Below are positions 1 through 7,341 of a stretch of 16,431 bases of DNA, piece after piece. How positions within the stretch are numbered: the first letter of the stretch is position 1; each line of letters begins with the position of its first letter. The position numbers and the translations under genes are program-made. This DNA is from an uncultured Prevotella sp. (GTDB lineage Bacteria > Bacteroidota > Bacteroidia > Bacteroidales > Bacteroidaceae). Under the pieces are notes generated by a model. That model was not told the DNA's origin, did not search any database, and worked only from the letters and a program-made list of their open reading frames with translations. The DNA lies in assembly GCA_900550035.1 (NCBI GenBank), contig URQS01000068.1, forward strand, positions 1 through 16,431. Direction: 5' to 3'.

Positions 1-73
1 TTAACGGCAGTGCGGTACAAAGTGAAAAACTGTATATAGATGGTTCCATTGTTATGGTTGTTTGATTTTGATA

Positions 74-81
74 CAAAGTTA
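74..81 (-). promoter_or_regulatory. Candidate -7 element for a leftward gene beyond the window edge
   Basis: On the minus strand this reads TAACTTTG, a full match to the Bacteroidetes -7 consensus TAnnTTTG. It points left, so it would serve a gene that begins before position 1. No convincing TTTG-like -33 element is seen 19-21 bases upstream, so this rests on one short motif in AT-rich DNA. Confidence 0.3.
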
Positions 82-174
82 CGAAAAATATTGATTTTCA
101 TGATTATTTTCCTGAGTTTTACTCTAATTATCAAACACAGGATTTTACTGGTGGCTCAATTCCCCTCGTTTTAC

Positions 175-256
175 AAAAGGACTCAAAAACGGATTTCAAA
201 AGGAGTCCTTTTAGAACGCAAAAGGAGCCCTTTTAGAATGTAAAAGGACTCCTTTT
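175..256. repeat. Array of short palindromes with a 22-bp period
   Basis: Three near-palindromic 15-mers sit at 198-212 (AAAAGGAGTCCTTTT), 220-234 (AAAAGGAGCCCTTTT) and 242-256 (AAAAGGACTCCTTTT), spaced exactly 22 bases apart. A half copy (AAAAGGACTC) lies at 175-184, 23 bases before the first. The first two full copies are followed by the similar spacers AGAACGC and AGAATGT. Each copy can form a 6-bp RNA stem (AAAAGG with CCTTTT) around a 3-base loop. The array lies after the leftward OPT gene unit and before a candidate leftward promoter, and no gene is seen between 1 and 299. It could be a protein-binding array, a hairpin-rich transcription block or a dispersed repeat family. Confidence 0.75.
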
Positions 257-274
257 AAAATACCGTTGTTGAAA

Positions 275-288
275 ATCGGTTTTCCGAT
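275..288 (-). terminator. Weak terminator-like hairpin after the OPT gene unit
   Basis: A 5-bp stem (ATCGG with CCGAT) and a 4-base loop are followed on the minus strand by TTTTC. It lies 11 bases after the stop codon of the small frame at 300-446. The stem is short, so termination here would be weak unless the downstream palindrome array helps. Confidence 0.3.
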
Positions 289-299
289 ACTTGTTTTTC

Positions 300-446
300 T
301 TATTCTGCAACGCATTTCAGATTACCATCTAAGAGCCATTTCGGCAAGCGTCTTGCCTTGCTACTCGGCTGAGCATTGAGCTGTCTCAGATGGGCAAGCA
401 ACTCCGGAGTGAGCATGCTATGCTTAAGGAAATGCTCGCGAGCCAT
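300..446 (-). CDS. Possible 48-residue protein downstream of the OPT transporter
   Basis: This minus-strand frame starts with ATG at 446 and ends with TAA at 300. It encodes 48 residues beginning MAREHFLKHSMLTPELLAHL and ending NLKCVAE. AGGA sits seven bases before the ATG, a good ribosome-binding spacing, and the ATG is only 16 bases past the OPT stop codon, so translation could be coupled. Base composition and codons match the coding DNA next door and contrast sharply with the AT-rich DNA to the left, where the frame ends. The peptide is basic in the middle (SSKARRLPKW), has one Cys near the C-terminus, and shows no signal peptide or membrane segment. I do not recognise the family. It could instead be a remnant of a longer gene, but no frame extends past the in-frame TGA at 471-473. 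Confidence 0.5.
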   Translation of the reverse strand: MAREHFLKHSMLTPELLAHLRQLNAQPSSKARRLPKWLLDGNLKCVAE

Positions 447-462
447 GCGGCTGTCCTGCGGT

Positions 463-2460
463 TTACTTCTTCACTTTAGTAGCCACAACGAAGTAGCCTA
501 TCAAGCAGCAGTAGGCTGCAAGCGAAGCAATCTGCGAGAGTGGGTTGGCAAGCCAGCCCTCCATCCATGCGTCACTCACAAGGTGAACGTCGCAGAAGCG
601 CAGCAATGCCGATACAACACCCATCAGCGCACCGCCGGCAATGAAACCGCTGGCAAGCAGAGTGCCCTTCTCGTTGCGCTCACGGTTTACCTCAGCGTTC
701 TTCGAACGGGTAGAAACATACCAGCTGATGATACCGCCCACGAGGAGCGGAGTGTTCAGTTCGAGTGGGATGAACATACCGAGTGCAAACGCAATGGCAG
801 GAATCTTGAAGAAGGTGAGCACAATGGCAATGACAGCACCTACTGCATACAGCGCCCACGGAGCACCCACACCGTTCATCAACGGGTCGATTACGGCAGC
901 CATGGCATTGGCCTGAGGAGCGGCAAGCTGTCCGCTTGCAAATCCGTAAGTCTGGTTGAGCAGAATCATAACGCCACCTACCGTAGCAGCCGAAACGAGT
1001 GTGCCGAGGAATTTCCATGTCTCCTGCTTGGCGGGAGTCGTTCCGAGCCAGTAACCAATCTTCAAATCGGTGATAAAACCGCCAGCCATCGACAGCGCTG
1101 TACATACAACGCCACCCATGATGAGCGCTGCCACCATACCGCCTGTACCCTTCAGTCCAACGGCTACAAGCACTACCGAAGCAAGGATGAGGGTCATGAG
1201 CGTCATACCCGAAACGGGATTAGAACCTACAATGGCTATGGCATTGGCAGCAACTGTGGTGAAGAGGAACGCTATAACGGCTACAAGCAGAATGCCTACA
1301 ACTGCAAACAGCAGATTGCCTTCCATCACTCCAAACCAGAAGAAGAGGAATGTAGCAATGAGAGTGACGATACTGCCTATAGCGATAATCTTGAATGAGA
1401 TGTCACGCTGTGTGCGTACGGTCTCGGCAGAAGCCTTTGAGCCACCCTTCATCTCGTTGGCTGCAAGCGATACTGCCCCCTTGATGATGCCCCACGACTT
1501 GATGATGCCGATAATACCTGCCATAGCTATACCACCGATACCAATGCTCTTGCCGTAATACTTGAATATCTCTTCAGGCGACATTGCGCCTACAGTCTGT
1601 ATAATCTCCGGATTCCAGATGTTCAACACCTCGTTGTGGAAAGCAATAGACATTCCCGGCACGATGAGCCACCATACTGCAAACGAGCCAAGGCAGATGA
1701 TGAACGCATACTTCAGACCGATGATGTATCCCAAACCGAACACGGCGGCACCGGTATTCACCTTGAATACGAGCTTGGCTTTGTCGGCTGCCATCACGCC
1801 CCAATCCATTACGCGAGTGGTGAAGTTCTCGTTCCACCAGCCTACTGTAGCTACGATGAAGTCGTACAATCCACCTACCAGACCGGCTACGAGCAACGGC
1901 TTGGCCTGCGAACCGCCCTTCTCGCCGCTGACGAGAACCTGTGTGGTGGCTGTTGCTTCAGGGAAAGGATACTTGCCATGCATGTCCTTGACGAAATACT
2001 TACGGAACGGAATCATAAACAGGATTCCGAGTATACCGCCCAACAGCGAAGAGAAGAACACTTTGAAGAACGAAACGCTCATCTCGGGATACTTTGCCTG
2101 CAGGATATAGATAGCAGGCAGGGTGAAGATGGCACCGGCTACGATAGTACCCGAGCAGGCTCCGATACTCTGTATGATGACGTTCTCGCCCAAAGCCTTG
2201 TTGCGCTTGGCGGCTGTAGATACGCCTACGGCAATGATGGCGATAGGTATGGCAGCCTCAAACACCTGTCCTACCTTCAGTCCGAGATAGGCTGCGGCGG
2301 CTGAGAACAGCATAGCCATGATGATACCCCATGTCACCGACCATATGTTCACCTCAGGATAGGTCTGTCCAGGCGACATAATCGGCTTGTACTCCTCGCC
2401 CGGCTTCAACTCGGTGAAGGCGTTGTCGGGCAATTGGATTTGCTCTTTTTCTTTTTCCAT
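463..2460 (-). CDS. OPT family oligopeptide transporter
   Basis: This encodes a 665-residue polytopic inner-membrane protein of the oligopeptide transporter (OPT) family, the usual length for the bacterial branch. The family takes up small peptides, or in some members metal chelates, by proton symport; the substrate here cannot be read from the sequence. A hydrophilic N-terminus of about 38 residues leads into many hydrophobic helices. Family-like stretches include the helix with SAAAAYLGLKVGQVFEAAIP, then ENVIIQSIGACSGTIVAGA, and the loop KYPFPEATATTQVLVSGEKG that precedes a cytoplasmic section. Between helices lies a charged segment near residues 338-353 (NEMKGGSKASAETVRT). The start ATG at 2460 follows an AT-rich leader with a TAnnTTTG element. 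The gene is divergent from the lactonase-like gene and is followed closely by a possible small protein. The large open frames on the opposite strand are shadows of this gene. Confidence 0.93.
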   Translation of the reverse strand: MEKEKEQIQLPDNAFTELKPGEEYKPIMSPGQTYPEVNIWSVTWGIIMAMLFSAAAAYLGLKVGQVFEAAIPIAIIAVGVSTAAKRNKALGENVIIQSIGACSGTIVAGAIFTLPAIYILQAKYPEMSVSFFKVFFSSLLGGILGILFMIPFRKYFVKDMHGKYPFPEATATTQVLVSGEKGGSQAKPLLVAGLVGGLYDFIVATVGWWNENFTTRVMDWGVMAADKAKLVFKVNTGAAVFGLGYIIGLKYAFIICLGSFAVWWLIVPGMSIAFHNEVLNIWNPEIIQTVGAMSPEEIFKYYGKSIGIGGIAMAGIIGIIKSWGIIKGAVSLAANEMKGGSKASAETVRTQRDISFKIIAIGSIVTLIATFLFFWFGVMEGNLLFAVVGILLVAVIAFLFTTVAANAIAIVGSNPVSGMTLMTLILASVVLVAVGLKGTGGMVAALIMGGVVCTALSMAGGFITDLKIGYWLGTTPAKQETWKFLGTLVSAATVGGVMILLNQTYGFASGQLAAPQANAMAAVIDPLMNGVGAPWALYAVGAVIAIVLTFFKIPAIAFALGMFIPLELNTPLLVGGIISWYVSTRSKNAEVNRERNEKGTLLASGFIAGGALMGVVSALLRFCDVHLVSDAWMEGWLANPLSQIASLAAYCCLIGYFVVATKVKK

Positions 2461-2507
2461 GTTATAGTGTTATTTGTTATTAATTGTTTCGTTCGTAGTA
2501 TATTTTG

Positions 2508-2515
2508 CAAAGTTA
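2508..2515 (-). promoter_or_regulatory. Candidate -7 element of the OPT transporter
   Basis: The minus strand reads TAACTTTG, matching TAnnTTTG, 48 bases upstream of the OPT start codon. No clear -33 element is seen. The last bases overlap the palindrome at 2511-2528, so a protein bound there could control this promoter. Confidence 0.45.
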
Positions 2516-2528
2516 CAACTTTGTAACT
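2511..2528. promoter_or_regulatory. 18-bp perfect palindrome between divergent genes (candidate operator)
   Basis: The sequence AGTTACAACTTTGTAACT has two perfect 8-bp arms around a 2-base centre. It lies between the divergent OPT and lactonase-like genes, overlaps the candidate OPT -7 element and is 32 bases upstream of the candidate -7 element of the lactonase-like gene. That place fits a dimeric repressor or activator acting on both genes. This is inferred from position and symmetry alone. Confidence 0.4.
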
Positions 2529-2559
2529 ATAAATCTGTGCTAAACCGGGAAAATATATT

Positions 2560-2567
2560 TAAATTTG
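2560..2567 (+). promoter_or_regulatory. Candidate -7 element of the lactonase-like gene
   Basis: TAAATTTG matches TAnnTTTG and ends 22 bases before the ATG at 2590. A weak TGTG at 2536-2539 lies at the right distance for a -33 element. The expected transcript start leaves a short leader of about 15-20 bases. Confidence 0.45.
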
Positions 2568-2589
2568 CAGACAACAATTATATATAGAA

Positions 2590-3744
2590 ATGAACCGATC
2601 AAAAAGACTATTGGCAGCTACCGTAGCTGCCGCTTTTGCCGGATTACAATCGTTTGCCGGCAACAATCTCACAATGATAGTAGGTACTTACACCGACCAG
2701 AGCACTTCTGAAGGAATGTATGTGTATCGCTTCAATCAAGACAACGGAAAGGCTGAAGCCGTCAGCAGCGTTAAAACGGGCAATCCATCGTTTCTTATCT
2801 TCAACGAAGATGCTACTCGTGTGTATGCCGTCAATGAATACGACGACGAGCGACGTGGTGCAAGTGCATTCAGTTTTGACGCTTCCAAGGGTAAGCTTTC
2901 GCTCATCAACAGCCAGCATTGCGGCACATCGGCAGCCTCACACATCAAGAATATGCCTGGCGCAGCGCCGTGCAACATAATGGCTTACGGCCGACATCTG
3001 GTGACTTCCAACTACAACGGTGGCGACATCTCGGTGTTTCCAATCCATGAAGACGGCTCTATCAGTCCGGAAAGCCAGTATCTTTGTATGTTCAAGAATA
3101 ACAATGTGGATGCTCATATACACTGCTGTCGCATCACTCCCGACCGTCGATACATGATAGCCAACGACCTTGGCAACGACTGTATATGGCGTTTTGACAT
3201 CAATAACGCCGATAAAGCATACTCAAGCAACACCGATAAAGCATTCCTAAGCAACCCAAAGGAGATATACACAGCACCCAAAGGCACTGGTCCGCGACAT
3301 ATTGCGTTCAACAAGAAGGGCGATGTGGCTTACCTGATTGGCGAACTTGACGGCAGCATTACGGTACTTGGCTACAACAACGGCAATATGCGTGAGTTGC
3401 AACGTGTGCAGGCTTCGCTGACCAAGACAGCGGGAAGTGCCGACATTCATATATCGCCCGACGGCAAATTTGTCTACGCTTCACACCGACTCAAGGACGA
3501 AGGAGTGTCCATTCACGCTGTAGATGCAAAGACAGGATTGCTCACCAACGTTGGATTTCAACCAACCGGTGCCCATCCACGCAATTTTACCATCACTCCA
3601 AACGGCAAGTATCTGCTTGTAGCGTGCCGCGACAGCAACGTGATTGAGGTGTTCCGACGCGACATTACGACCGGAAAACTTACTAACACACACAATGACA
3701 TAAAGCTCGGCAAACCCGTGTGCATACAGTTTGCCGACAAATAA
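2590..3744 (+). CDS. Secreted lactonase-like seven-bladed beta-propeller (6-phosphogluconolactonase/YbhE type)
   Basis: This encodes 384 residues with an N-terminal signal peptide (MNRSKRLLAATVAAAFAGLQSFAG, cleavage likely near residue 23), so the mature protein should be in the periplasm or beyond. The rest matches the lactonase propeller family of E. coli YbhE/Pgl: GTYTDQ near residue 33, VNEYDD near 79, NMPGAAPCN, TSNYNGGDISVF, GPRHIAFNKKGDVAYLIGELDGSITV, IHISPDGKFVYASHR and HPRNFTITPNGKYLLVACRDSNVIEVF, one strand set per blade. Cytoplasmic Pgl hydrolyses 6-phosphogluconolactone. An exported member is unlikely to meet that substrate, so it may act on another lactone or bind sugars. It stands alone, divergent from the OPT transporter and convergent with the nucleotidyltransferase, with a strong terminator after it. 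The fold is clear; the reaction is uncertain. Confidence 0.87.
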   Translation: MNRSKRLLAATVAAAFAGLQSFAGNNLTMIVGTYTDQSTSEGMYVYRFNQDNGKAEAVSSVKTGNPSFLIFNEDATRVYAVNEYDDERRGASAFSFDASKGKLSLINSQHCGTSAASHIKNMPGAAPCNIMAYGRHLVTSNYNGGDISVFPIHEDGSISPESQYLCMFKNNNVDAHIHCCRITPDRRYMIANDLGNDCIWRFDINNADKAYSSNTDKAFLSNPKEIYTAPKGTGPRHIAFNKKGDVAYLIGELDGSITVLGYNNGNMRELQRVQASLTKTAGSADIHISPDGKFVYASHRLKDEGVSIHAVDAKTGLLTNVGFQPTGAHPRNFTITPNGKYLLVACRDSNVIEVFRRDITTGKLTNTHNDIKLGKPVCIQFADK

Positions 3745-3793
3745 AGAATAAGGCATAAGCCTTACGGCATGCGGAAAGAGCCCAAACAAAAAC

Positions 3794-3833
3794 GGCGGAG
3801 CATCCTTTGCAGGAGCTCCGCCTTATTTTGTTT
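3794..3833. terminator. Bidirectional intrinsic terminator between convergent genes
   Basis: Arms GGCGGAGC (3794-3801) and GCTCCGCC (3815-3822) pair perfectly. Inside them TCCT and AGGA extend the stem after a one-base bulge, leaving the loop TTGC. On the plus strand TTATTTTGTTT follows; on the minus strand the mirrored AAACAAAAAC gives GTTTTTGTTT. It therefore serves both the lactonase-like gene and the nucleotidyltransferase. A second hairpin (CATGCAA 3841-3847, TTGCATG 3860-3866) lies between it and the nucleotidyltransferase stop. Confidence 0.85.
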
Positions 3834-3874
3834 ATGCAGCCATGCAAGCCACATATTGTTTGCATGATTGATGA

Positions 3875-4789
3875 TTAGAACATCTTGTCAGGGTAAACGC
3901 CCTCGTCGTGCAACTTCTGGAACTTCTCGACTGTGCCGGGACGATCCTCAGGATAAGTTACGCCGAACCACTTAGATGTAGTATCGAGAACCTCGCAAGT
4001 AGCTGTGCCGTCGTTGATGAGCTTATCAACCATCAGAGGAATGAAGAACTCGCTCTTGAGGTTTGACATGTTCTTCGGGTCAGAAAGGAATGTCTTGAAG
4101 AACTCGTTGCTGTGCTCGAAGTAGTCAGGAGTGAAGCCCCAGAAGTTCATTGAAACCGGAGTGTTGTCAGGAATAGCCACCCATGTCTCGCCATCCTCGT
4201 CGAGATACTTCACAACACCGTCAATACGCTGAATCTTTGTACGCTCTACTACAGAAGTAAGGTGATGAGCGTCGTCGTTAGAACATACGCCACGGCTTAC
4301 TGTACCGCTATCAGACAATGTGTTGCCGCAACGGAAACCTACCATAGCATACTTGCCCTTTGAACCCTCAGGAAGCTCGCTGAGCCACTTGCCCATTACG
4401 TTGAACGAGTCACGATCGTAGAAATCGTCGCAGTTGATTACTGCAAACGGCTCGTTGATAACGTTCTGACCCATCAATACAGCGTGGTTTGTACCCCAAG
4501 GCTTTGTACGGTCAGCCGGACATGTGAATCCATCTGGCAGTGCATCAAGGCTCTGGAACACGAGTTCGCAAGGAATGTGGCCCTCGTATTTTGAAAGAAC
4601 GACACGGCGGAAGGCATCCTCGAAATCCTTACGGATAACGAATACGAGCTTGCCGAAGCCTGCATTGATAGCGTCATAGATAGAGTAGTCCATGATGGTT
4701 TCACCATGAGGACCAAGCTCATCGAGCTGCTTCAGACCGCCATAACGGCTGCCCATACCTGCAGCGAGGAGAAAAAGAGTTGGTTTCAT
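3875..4789 (-). CDS. Sugar-1-phosphate nucleotidyltransferase family protein
   Basis: This encodes 304 residues with the nucleotidyltransferase (GT-A-like) fold. The N-terminal nucleotide-binding signature LAAGMGSRYGGLKQ is at residues 8-21, PWGTNHAVL at 97-105, and the metal-binding acidic motif INCDDFYD at 118-125. Enzymes of this family join a sugar-1-phosphate to an NTP to give an NDP-sugar and pyrophosphate. There is no transmembrane segment or extra C-terminal acyltransferase repeat, so it should be a soluble single-domain enzyme. The sugar and base cannot be told from sequence. It is on the same strand as the sialic acid cluster but has its own candidate promoter, and its leader shares a 15-base motif with that of the nanT-like gene, so co-regulation is possible. 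It may alternatively supply NDP-sugars for surface polysaccharide. Confidence 0.88.
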   Translation of the reverse strand: MKPTLFLLAAGMGSRYGGLKQLDELGPHGETIMDYSIYDAINAGFGKLVFVIRKDFEDAFRRVVLSKYEGHIPCELVFQSLDALPDGFTCPADRTKPWGTNHAVLMGQNVINEPFAVINCDDFYDRDSFNVMGKWLSELPEGSKGKYAMVGFRCGNTLSDSGTVSRGVCSNDDAHHLTSVVERTKIQRIDGVVKYLDEDGETWVAIPDNTPVSMNFWGFTPDYFEHSNEFFKTFLSDPKNMSNLKSEFFIPLMVDKLINDGTATCEVLDTTSKWFGVTYPEDRPGTVEKFQKLHDEGVYPDKMF

Positions 4790-4819
4790 AATCTTATTTT
4801 ATTAGATTTAGTTTTATCA

Positions 4820-4834
4820 TAAAATCGGGTTTTA
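4820..4834 (-). promoter_or_regulatory. Leader motif shared with the nanT-like gene
   Basis: The plus strand reads TAAAATCGGGTTTTA: 5-base arms TAAAA and TTTTA around TCGGG. It lies 31-45 bases upstream of the nucleotidyltransferase start. The leader of the nanT-like gene holds the same element with one change (TAAAATTGGGTTTTA, 9584-9598). It could be a small leader hairpin or a regulator site. Confidence 0.35.
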
Positions 4835-4860
4835 CACTGGCTGTGAGCCTATACCAATGG

Positions 4861-4868
4861 CAAAAGTA
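4861..4868 (-). promoter_or_regulatory. Candidate -7 element of the nucleotidyltransferase gene
   Basis: The minus strand reads TACTTTTG, matching TAnnTTTG, 72 bases upstream of the start codon. The same octamer is used upstream of the nanT-like gene. No TTTG-like -33 element is clear. Just upstream, at 4886-4901, a short stem (AAGT with ACTT) plus six T residues on the minus strand might end transcripts from the mutarotase gene, but the stem is only 4 bp. Confidence 0.4.
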
Positions 4869-4941
4869 ACAAATAACGTTGGAATAAAAAAGTTTTTACT
4901 TGGTTTTTTGTTTCAATTTGCCGTTTATATTGGTATTTGTG

Positions 4942-6030
4942 TTACTTATTATATAAGATTACAATCTGGGGCGTGCGCAATGCGGGTTTCAGTTCGCCGC
5001 CTATGTAGAAGCATCCCTTCTGTGTGACAACCATCTGCGCTCCGGCACGTGCCAAGCCCTTGTCGGCAAATCGTGTTTTAACCCATGCTTCGCTGACTAC
5101 ATCGTATTCGTACAGATTTCCGCTGAAGCGATACCAAGAGATGGGCTGATTGAGATAGTCGGACTGCTTAACCAGCTCGTAACGGCAGCTTATAGCATCG
5201 AGGAATATGTCCTTGTTGACACCGCCAGTGGCGTAAATCTTGCCATTGTCGGTCCACGCTATACCTCCTGCCAGAGTCATCTCACAGCCTTCTGCCGACT
5301 TCGGTGCAGCCACACTCGTCCACTTTCCGGTAGCAATATTCATGCAGCACCCCGTGGTATGCACTTCGCTCCGGTCGCCATTGGCAAAGAATCCGCCCCA
5401 AACATAAAGCTTTCCGTCGAGCGCAGCGGCTACGGGTTGCACTCGGGCTGAGCCCGGCATACTGCCGATATTGCTCCATGAGGGATTGGCAGCGTTCAAA
5501 TTGAGAGCCAGAACGTCAGCCGACGGTTTGCCGTCGTGATTGCCTCCCACCACAAACACGTTGTCCTCGCTCTGCGCCACAGCCATATTGTCTACCGTGC
5601 AGGGCAGGTCGGCAAGGCGCTTAACGTCGGCACGCCCTCCCGCTCCATCGAGACGGATGCTATAAACCGACTTCAACGCATGAGTGCTGTTGTTGCCTCC
5701 GATGAACAGAAGGCTGTCGCCACTCACTACAGTCACTCCATAGGCAGCCGGTTCGGGCAACATTCCGACGAGTCGCCAGTTGAGAACGTCGCCGTCAACG
5801 GGTGCCGCATATATTCCGGCATAATACGTCTTCTTGCCAGGCGTGGGAAAATTGCATCCGCCAGCCACAACAATCCAGTCGCCTATCTGTCCGGCGTAGC
5901 ATGCCGACACACCGAGCGAATAGCCGGGTTCGGTAGCCGGAAAGCCAAAGACGGGGCGTACGTGCTGTGCCGAAGCCGATGTATGGAAAAGCGAAACGAG
6001 CGATATGATGAGGAATAAGATTCTTTTCAT
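4942..6030 (-). CDS. Secreted Kelch-type cyclically permuted mutarotase (NanM-like)
   Basis: I start this gene at the ATG at 6030 because the protein then opens with a clear signal peptide (MKRILFLIISLVSLFHTSASA, cleavage before Gln22). The open frame runs 78 bases further up, but that extension is unlike a protein start and covers the intergenic hairpin. The 362-residue product carries Kelch-type blades (WIVVAGGCNFP, LLFIGGNNST, VFVVGGNHDG, LYVWGGFF, IYATGGVNKD). At the extreme C-terminus it has GGELKPALRTP. Its Glu346 and Arg352 are six residues apart, as are the catalytic Glu and Arg of E. coli NanM in GEAKPGLR. In NanM that motif is internal, so this is the permuted form common in Bacteroidetes. 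NanM speeds alpha/beta interconversion of free sialic acid in the periplasm. It is last in the sialic acid cluster, 90 bases after the epimerase gene and behind a strong hairpin. Confidence 0.85.
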   Translation of the reverse strand: MKRILFLIISLVSLFHTSASAQHVRPVFGFPATEPGYSLGVSACYAGQIGDWIVVAGGCNFPTPGKKTYYAGIYAAPVDGDVLNWRLVGMLPEPAAYGVTVVSGDSLLFIGGNNSTHALKSVYSIRLDGAGGRADVKRLADLPCTVDNMAVAQSEDNVFVVGGNHDGKPSADVLALNLNAANPSWSNIGSMPGSARVQPVAAALDGKLYVWGGFFANGDRSEVHTTGCCMNIATGKWTSVAAPKSAEGCEMTLAGGIAWTDNGKIYATGGVNKDIFLDAISCRYELVKQSDYLNQPISWYRFSGNLYEYDVVSEAWVKTRFADKGLARAGAQMVVTQKGCFYIGGELKPALRTPQIVILYNK

Positions 6031-6056
6031 TGGGCAATATATAGGTTTGTTGCAGT

Positions 6057-6103
6057 ATAAAAGGGTGTGGCACGGCTTGCACGTCAAGCTTTTGCCACAC
6101 CCT
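6057..6103 (-). terminator. Terminator-like hairpin (possible attenuator) between epimerase and mutarotase genes
   Basis: Arms AGGGTGTGGCA (6062-6072) and TGCCACACCCT (6093-6103) pair perfectly over 11 bp, and an inner stem GCTTG/CAAGC (6075-6079, 6085-6089) caps it. On the minus strand TTTTAT follows directly, as in an intrinsic terminator; on the plus strand the following bases are ATCATTT. It lies 17 bases past the epimerase stop and 26 bases before the mutarotase start. No good promoter for the mutarotase is seen after it, so partial read-through is the simplest model. Confidence 0.75.
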
Positions 6104-6120
6104 ATCATTTAATTGTAATA

Positions 6121-7308
6121 CTAACCAAGTTTCTTCAATATCTCCTGGCAGAGCATATAGCTCTTGATCATCATGCGCGGAATATGGAACGGACCTTTGA
6201 AAAGGTTGCCCTTAGCGGGCTGTGCCACGGTGCCGTCGCGATGCAGATAGCCATACCACTCGCCGTATTCGGCATCGGGGAAGTGGGCGTATGTCCACTC
6301 GCTGATGCGCTCATGGCGATACAGATACTTCTCGTCGCCGGTGCCGAGGTAGGCATAGAGCGAGGCGATGATGGTCTCGCACTGCGGCCACCAGAACTTC
6401 ATGTCCTGCGAATAGTCCTGCACAGGGAGGTTCTTACAGTCACGGAAGTTGATGATTCCACCGTATTGTTTGTCCCAACCCCAGTCCCATGACCAGTCAA
6501 GAATTTGAAGGGCCATATCGAACATAGGCTTGTCCCAACCGCGCAGCTTTGCCTCTTCCATGATAAACCATGATGTCTCGATGCAATGGCCGGGGTTGAT
6601 TGTGCGGGTTTCGTTGGTGTCGATGAACTCGCCGTTCATTCCTACTGTCTCAAGCAGACACTTGAATTCGGGGTGGATGAAGTATTTCTTGAGTTTCTCT
6701 ATCGACTCGTCAATCTGCGCTGTGAGCTTCGGGTCGTCGATGACCTTGCGTATGCAAGAGCCCACATTGATGAGAATCATGATGATGCTGTGGCTCTGCA
6801 GCTGTACGCTCGGTTCGAACTTGGCAGGCAGGAAGCCCGGAGTAGCGAGGAAGCGCTGCGTATCCTCAAACACCTGGAGTGCGCGCTGTGCCCAATGCTG
6901 GTCGCCTGTGGCGAGTGCATACTCCGACATTGCTATCGAGGCGAATGTCTCCGAGAATACATAACGGCGCTTGCGCAATGGCTGTCCTTCGGCTGTCACC
7001 GAGAAATACATGTGGCCCTGCTCGTCGAAGCAATGCTTCTCGATGAACTCAAGTGTCGACTTGGCTGCGTCGAGCCACTCCTGGTTCTTCTCGATATTGT
7101 TGTAAGCGTAGGCGCAAATGAATGCAAAACGGCCCTGAAACCATACCGACTTGGTTGTATCCATCAACGATCCGTCACGATTTACGCAAGTATAGACTCC
7201 GCCATTGACCCGGTCCCAACCGTGTTCCATCCAGAACGGCATGATGTTCTCGGTCAGATCCTTCTTGTATGAGTCTGCCCAAGACTGAATATATTCTTTT
7301 ACGTTCAT
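6121..7308 (-). CDS. AGE family epimerase, probable N-acetylglucosamine/ManNAc 2-epimerase
   Basis: This 395-residue soluble protein has the length and alternating helices of the (alpha/alpha)6 barrel of N-acylglucosamine 2-epimerases. Key residues can be placed: Arg60 in WFQGRFAF, His241 and Glu244 in NPGHCIETSWF, WWPQCE near 306-311 and His375 in GPFHIPRMM. These correspond to the Arg, His, Glu and His described for the mammalian renin-binding protein. In Bacteroides fragilis an enzyme of this type (NanE) converts ManNAc to GlcNAc, without the phosphorylated intermediate of the E. coli route. Its place 33 bases after the sialic acid lyase gene supports that role. The leader bases before ATG hold only a weak AAAGAA. 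Other AGE-fold sugar isomerases are possible from fold alone, but the neighbours make ManNAc the likely substrate. Confidence 0.9.
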   Translation of the reverse strand: MNVKEYIQSWADSYKKDLTENIMPFWMEHGWDRVNGGVYTCVNRDGSLMDTTKSVWFQGRFAFICAYAYNNIEKNQEWLDAAKSTLEFIEKHCFDEQGHMYFSVTAEGQPLRKRRYVFSETFASIAMSEYALATGDQHWAQRALQVFEDTQRFLATPGFLPAKFEPSVQLQSHSIIMILINVGSCIRKVIDDPKLTAQIDESIEKLKKYFIHPEFKCLLETVGMNGEFIDTNETRTINPGHCIETSWFIMEEAKLRGWDKPMFDMALQILDWSWDWGWDKQYGGIINFRDCKNLPVQDYSQDMKFWWPQCETIIASLYAYLGTGDEKYLYRHERISEWTYAHFPDAEYGEWYGYLHRDGTVAQPAKGNLFKGPFHIPRMMIKSYMLCQEILKKLG

Positions 7309-7341
7309 TTCTTTATAGTTTGTTCGTCAGCCGACGATGGT

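Noticed and set aside
40..243. A 67-residue open frame on the plus strand
   Set aside because: It is built from AT-rich intergenic DNA and the palindrome array, with no ribosome site or protein-like pattern.
376..1398. A 340-residue open frame on the plus strand
   Set aside because: It runs antisense to the OPT transporter, is rich in Cys, His and Arg as codon shadows often are, and resembles no protein I know.
6031..6108. Upstream extension of the mutarotase frame
   Set aside because: It would cover the terminator-like hairpin and hide the signal peptide that begins at 6030.
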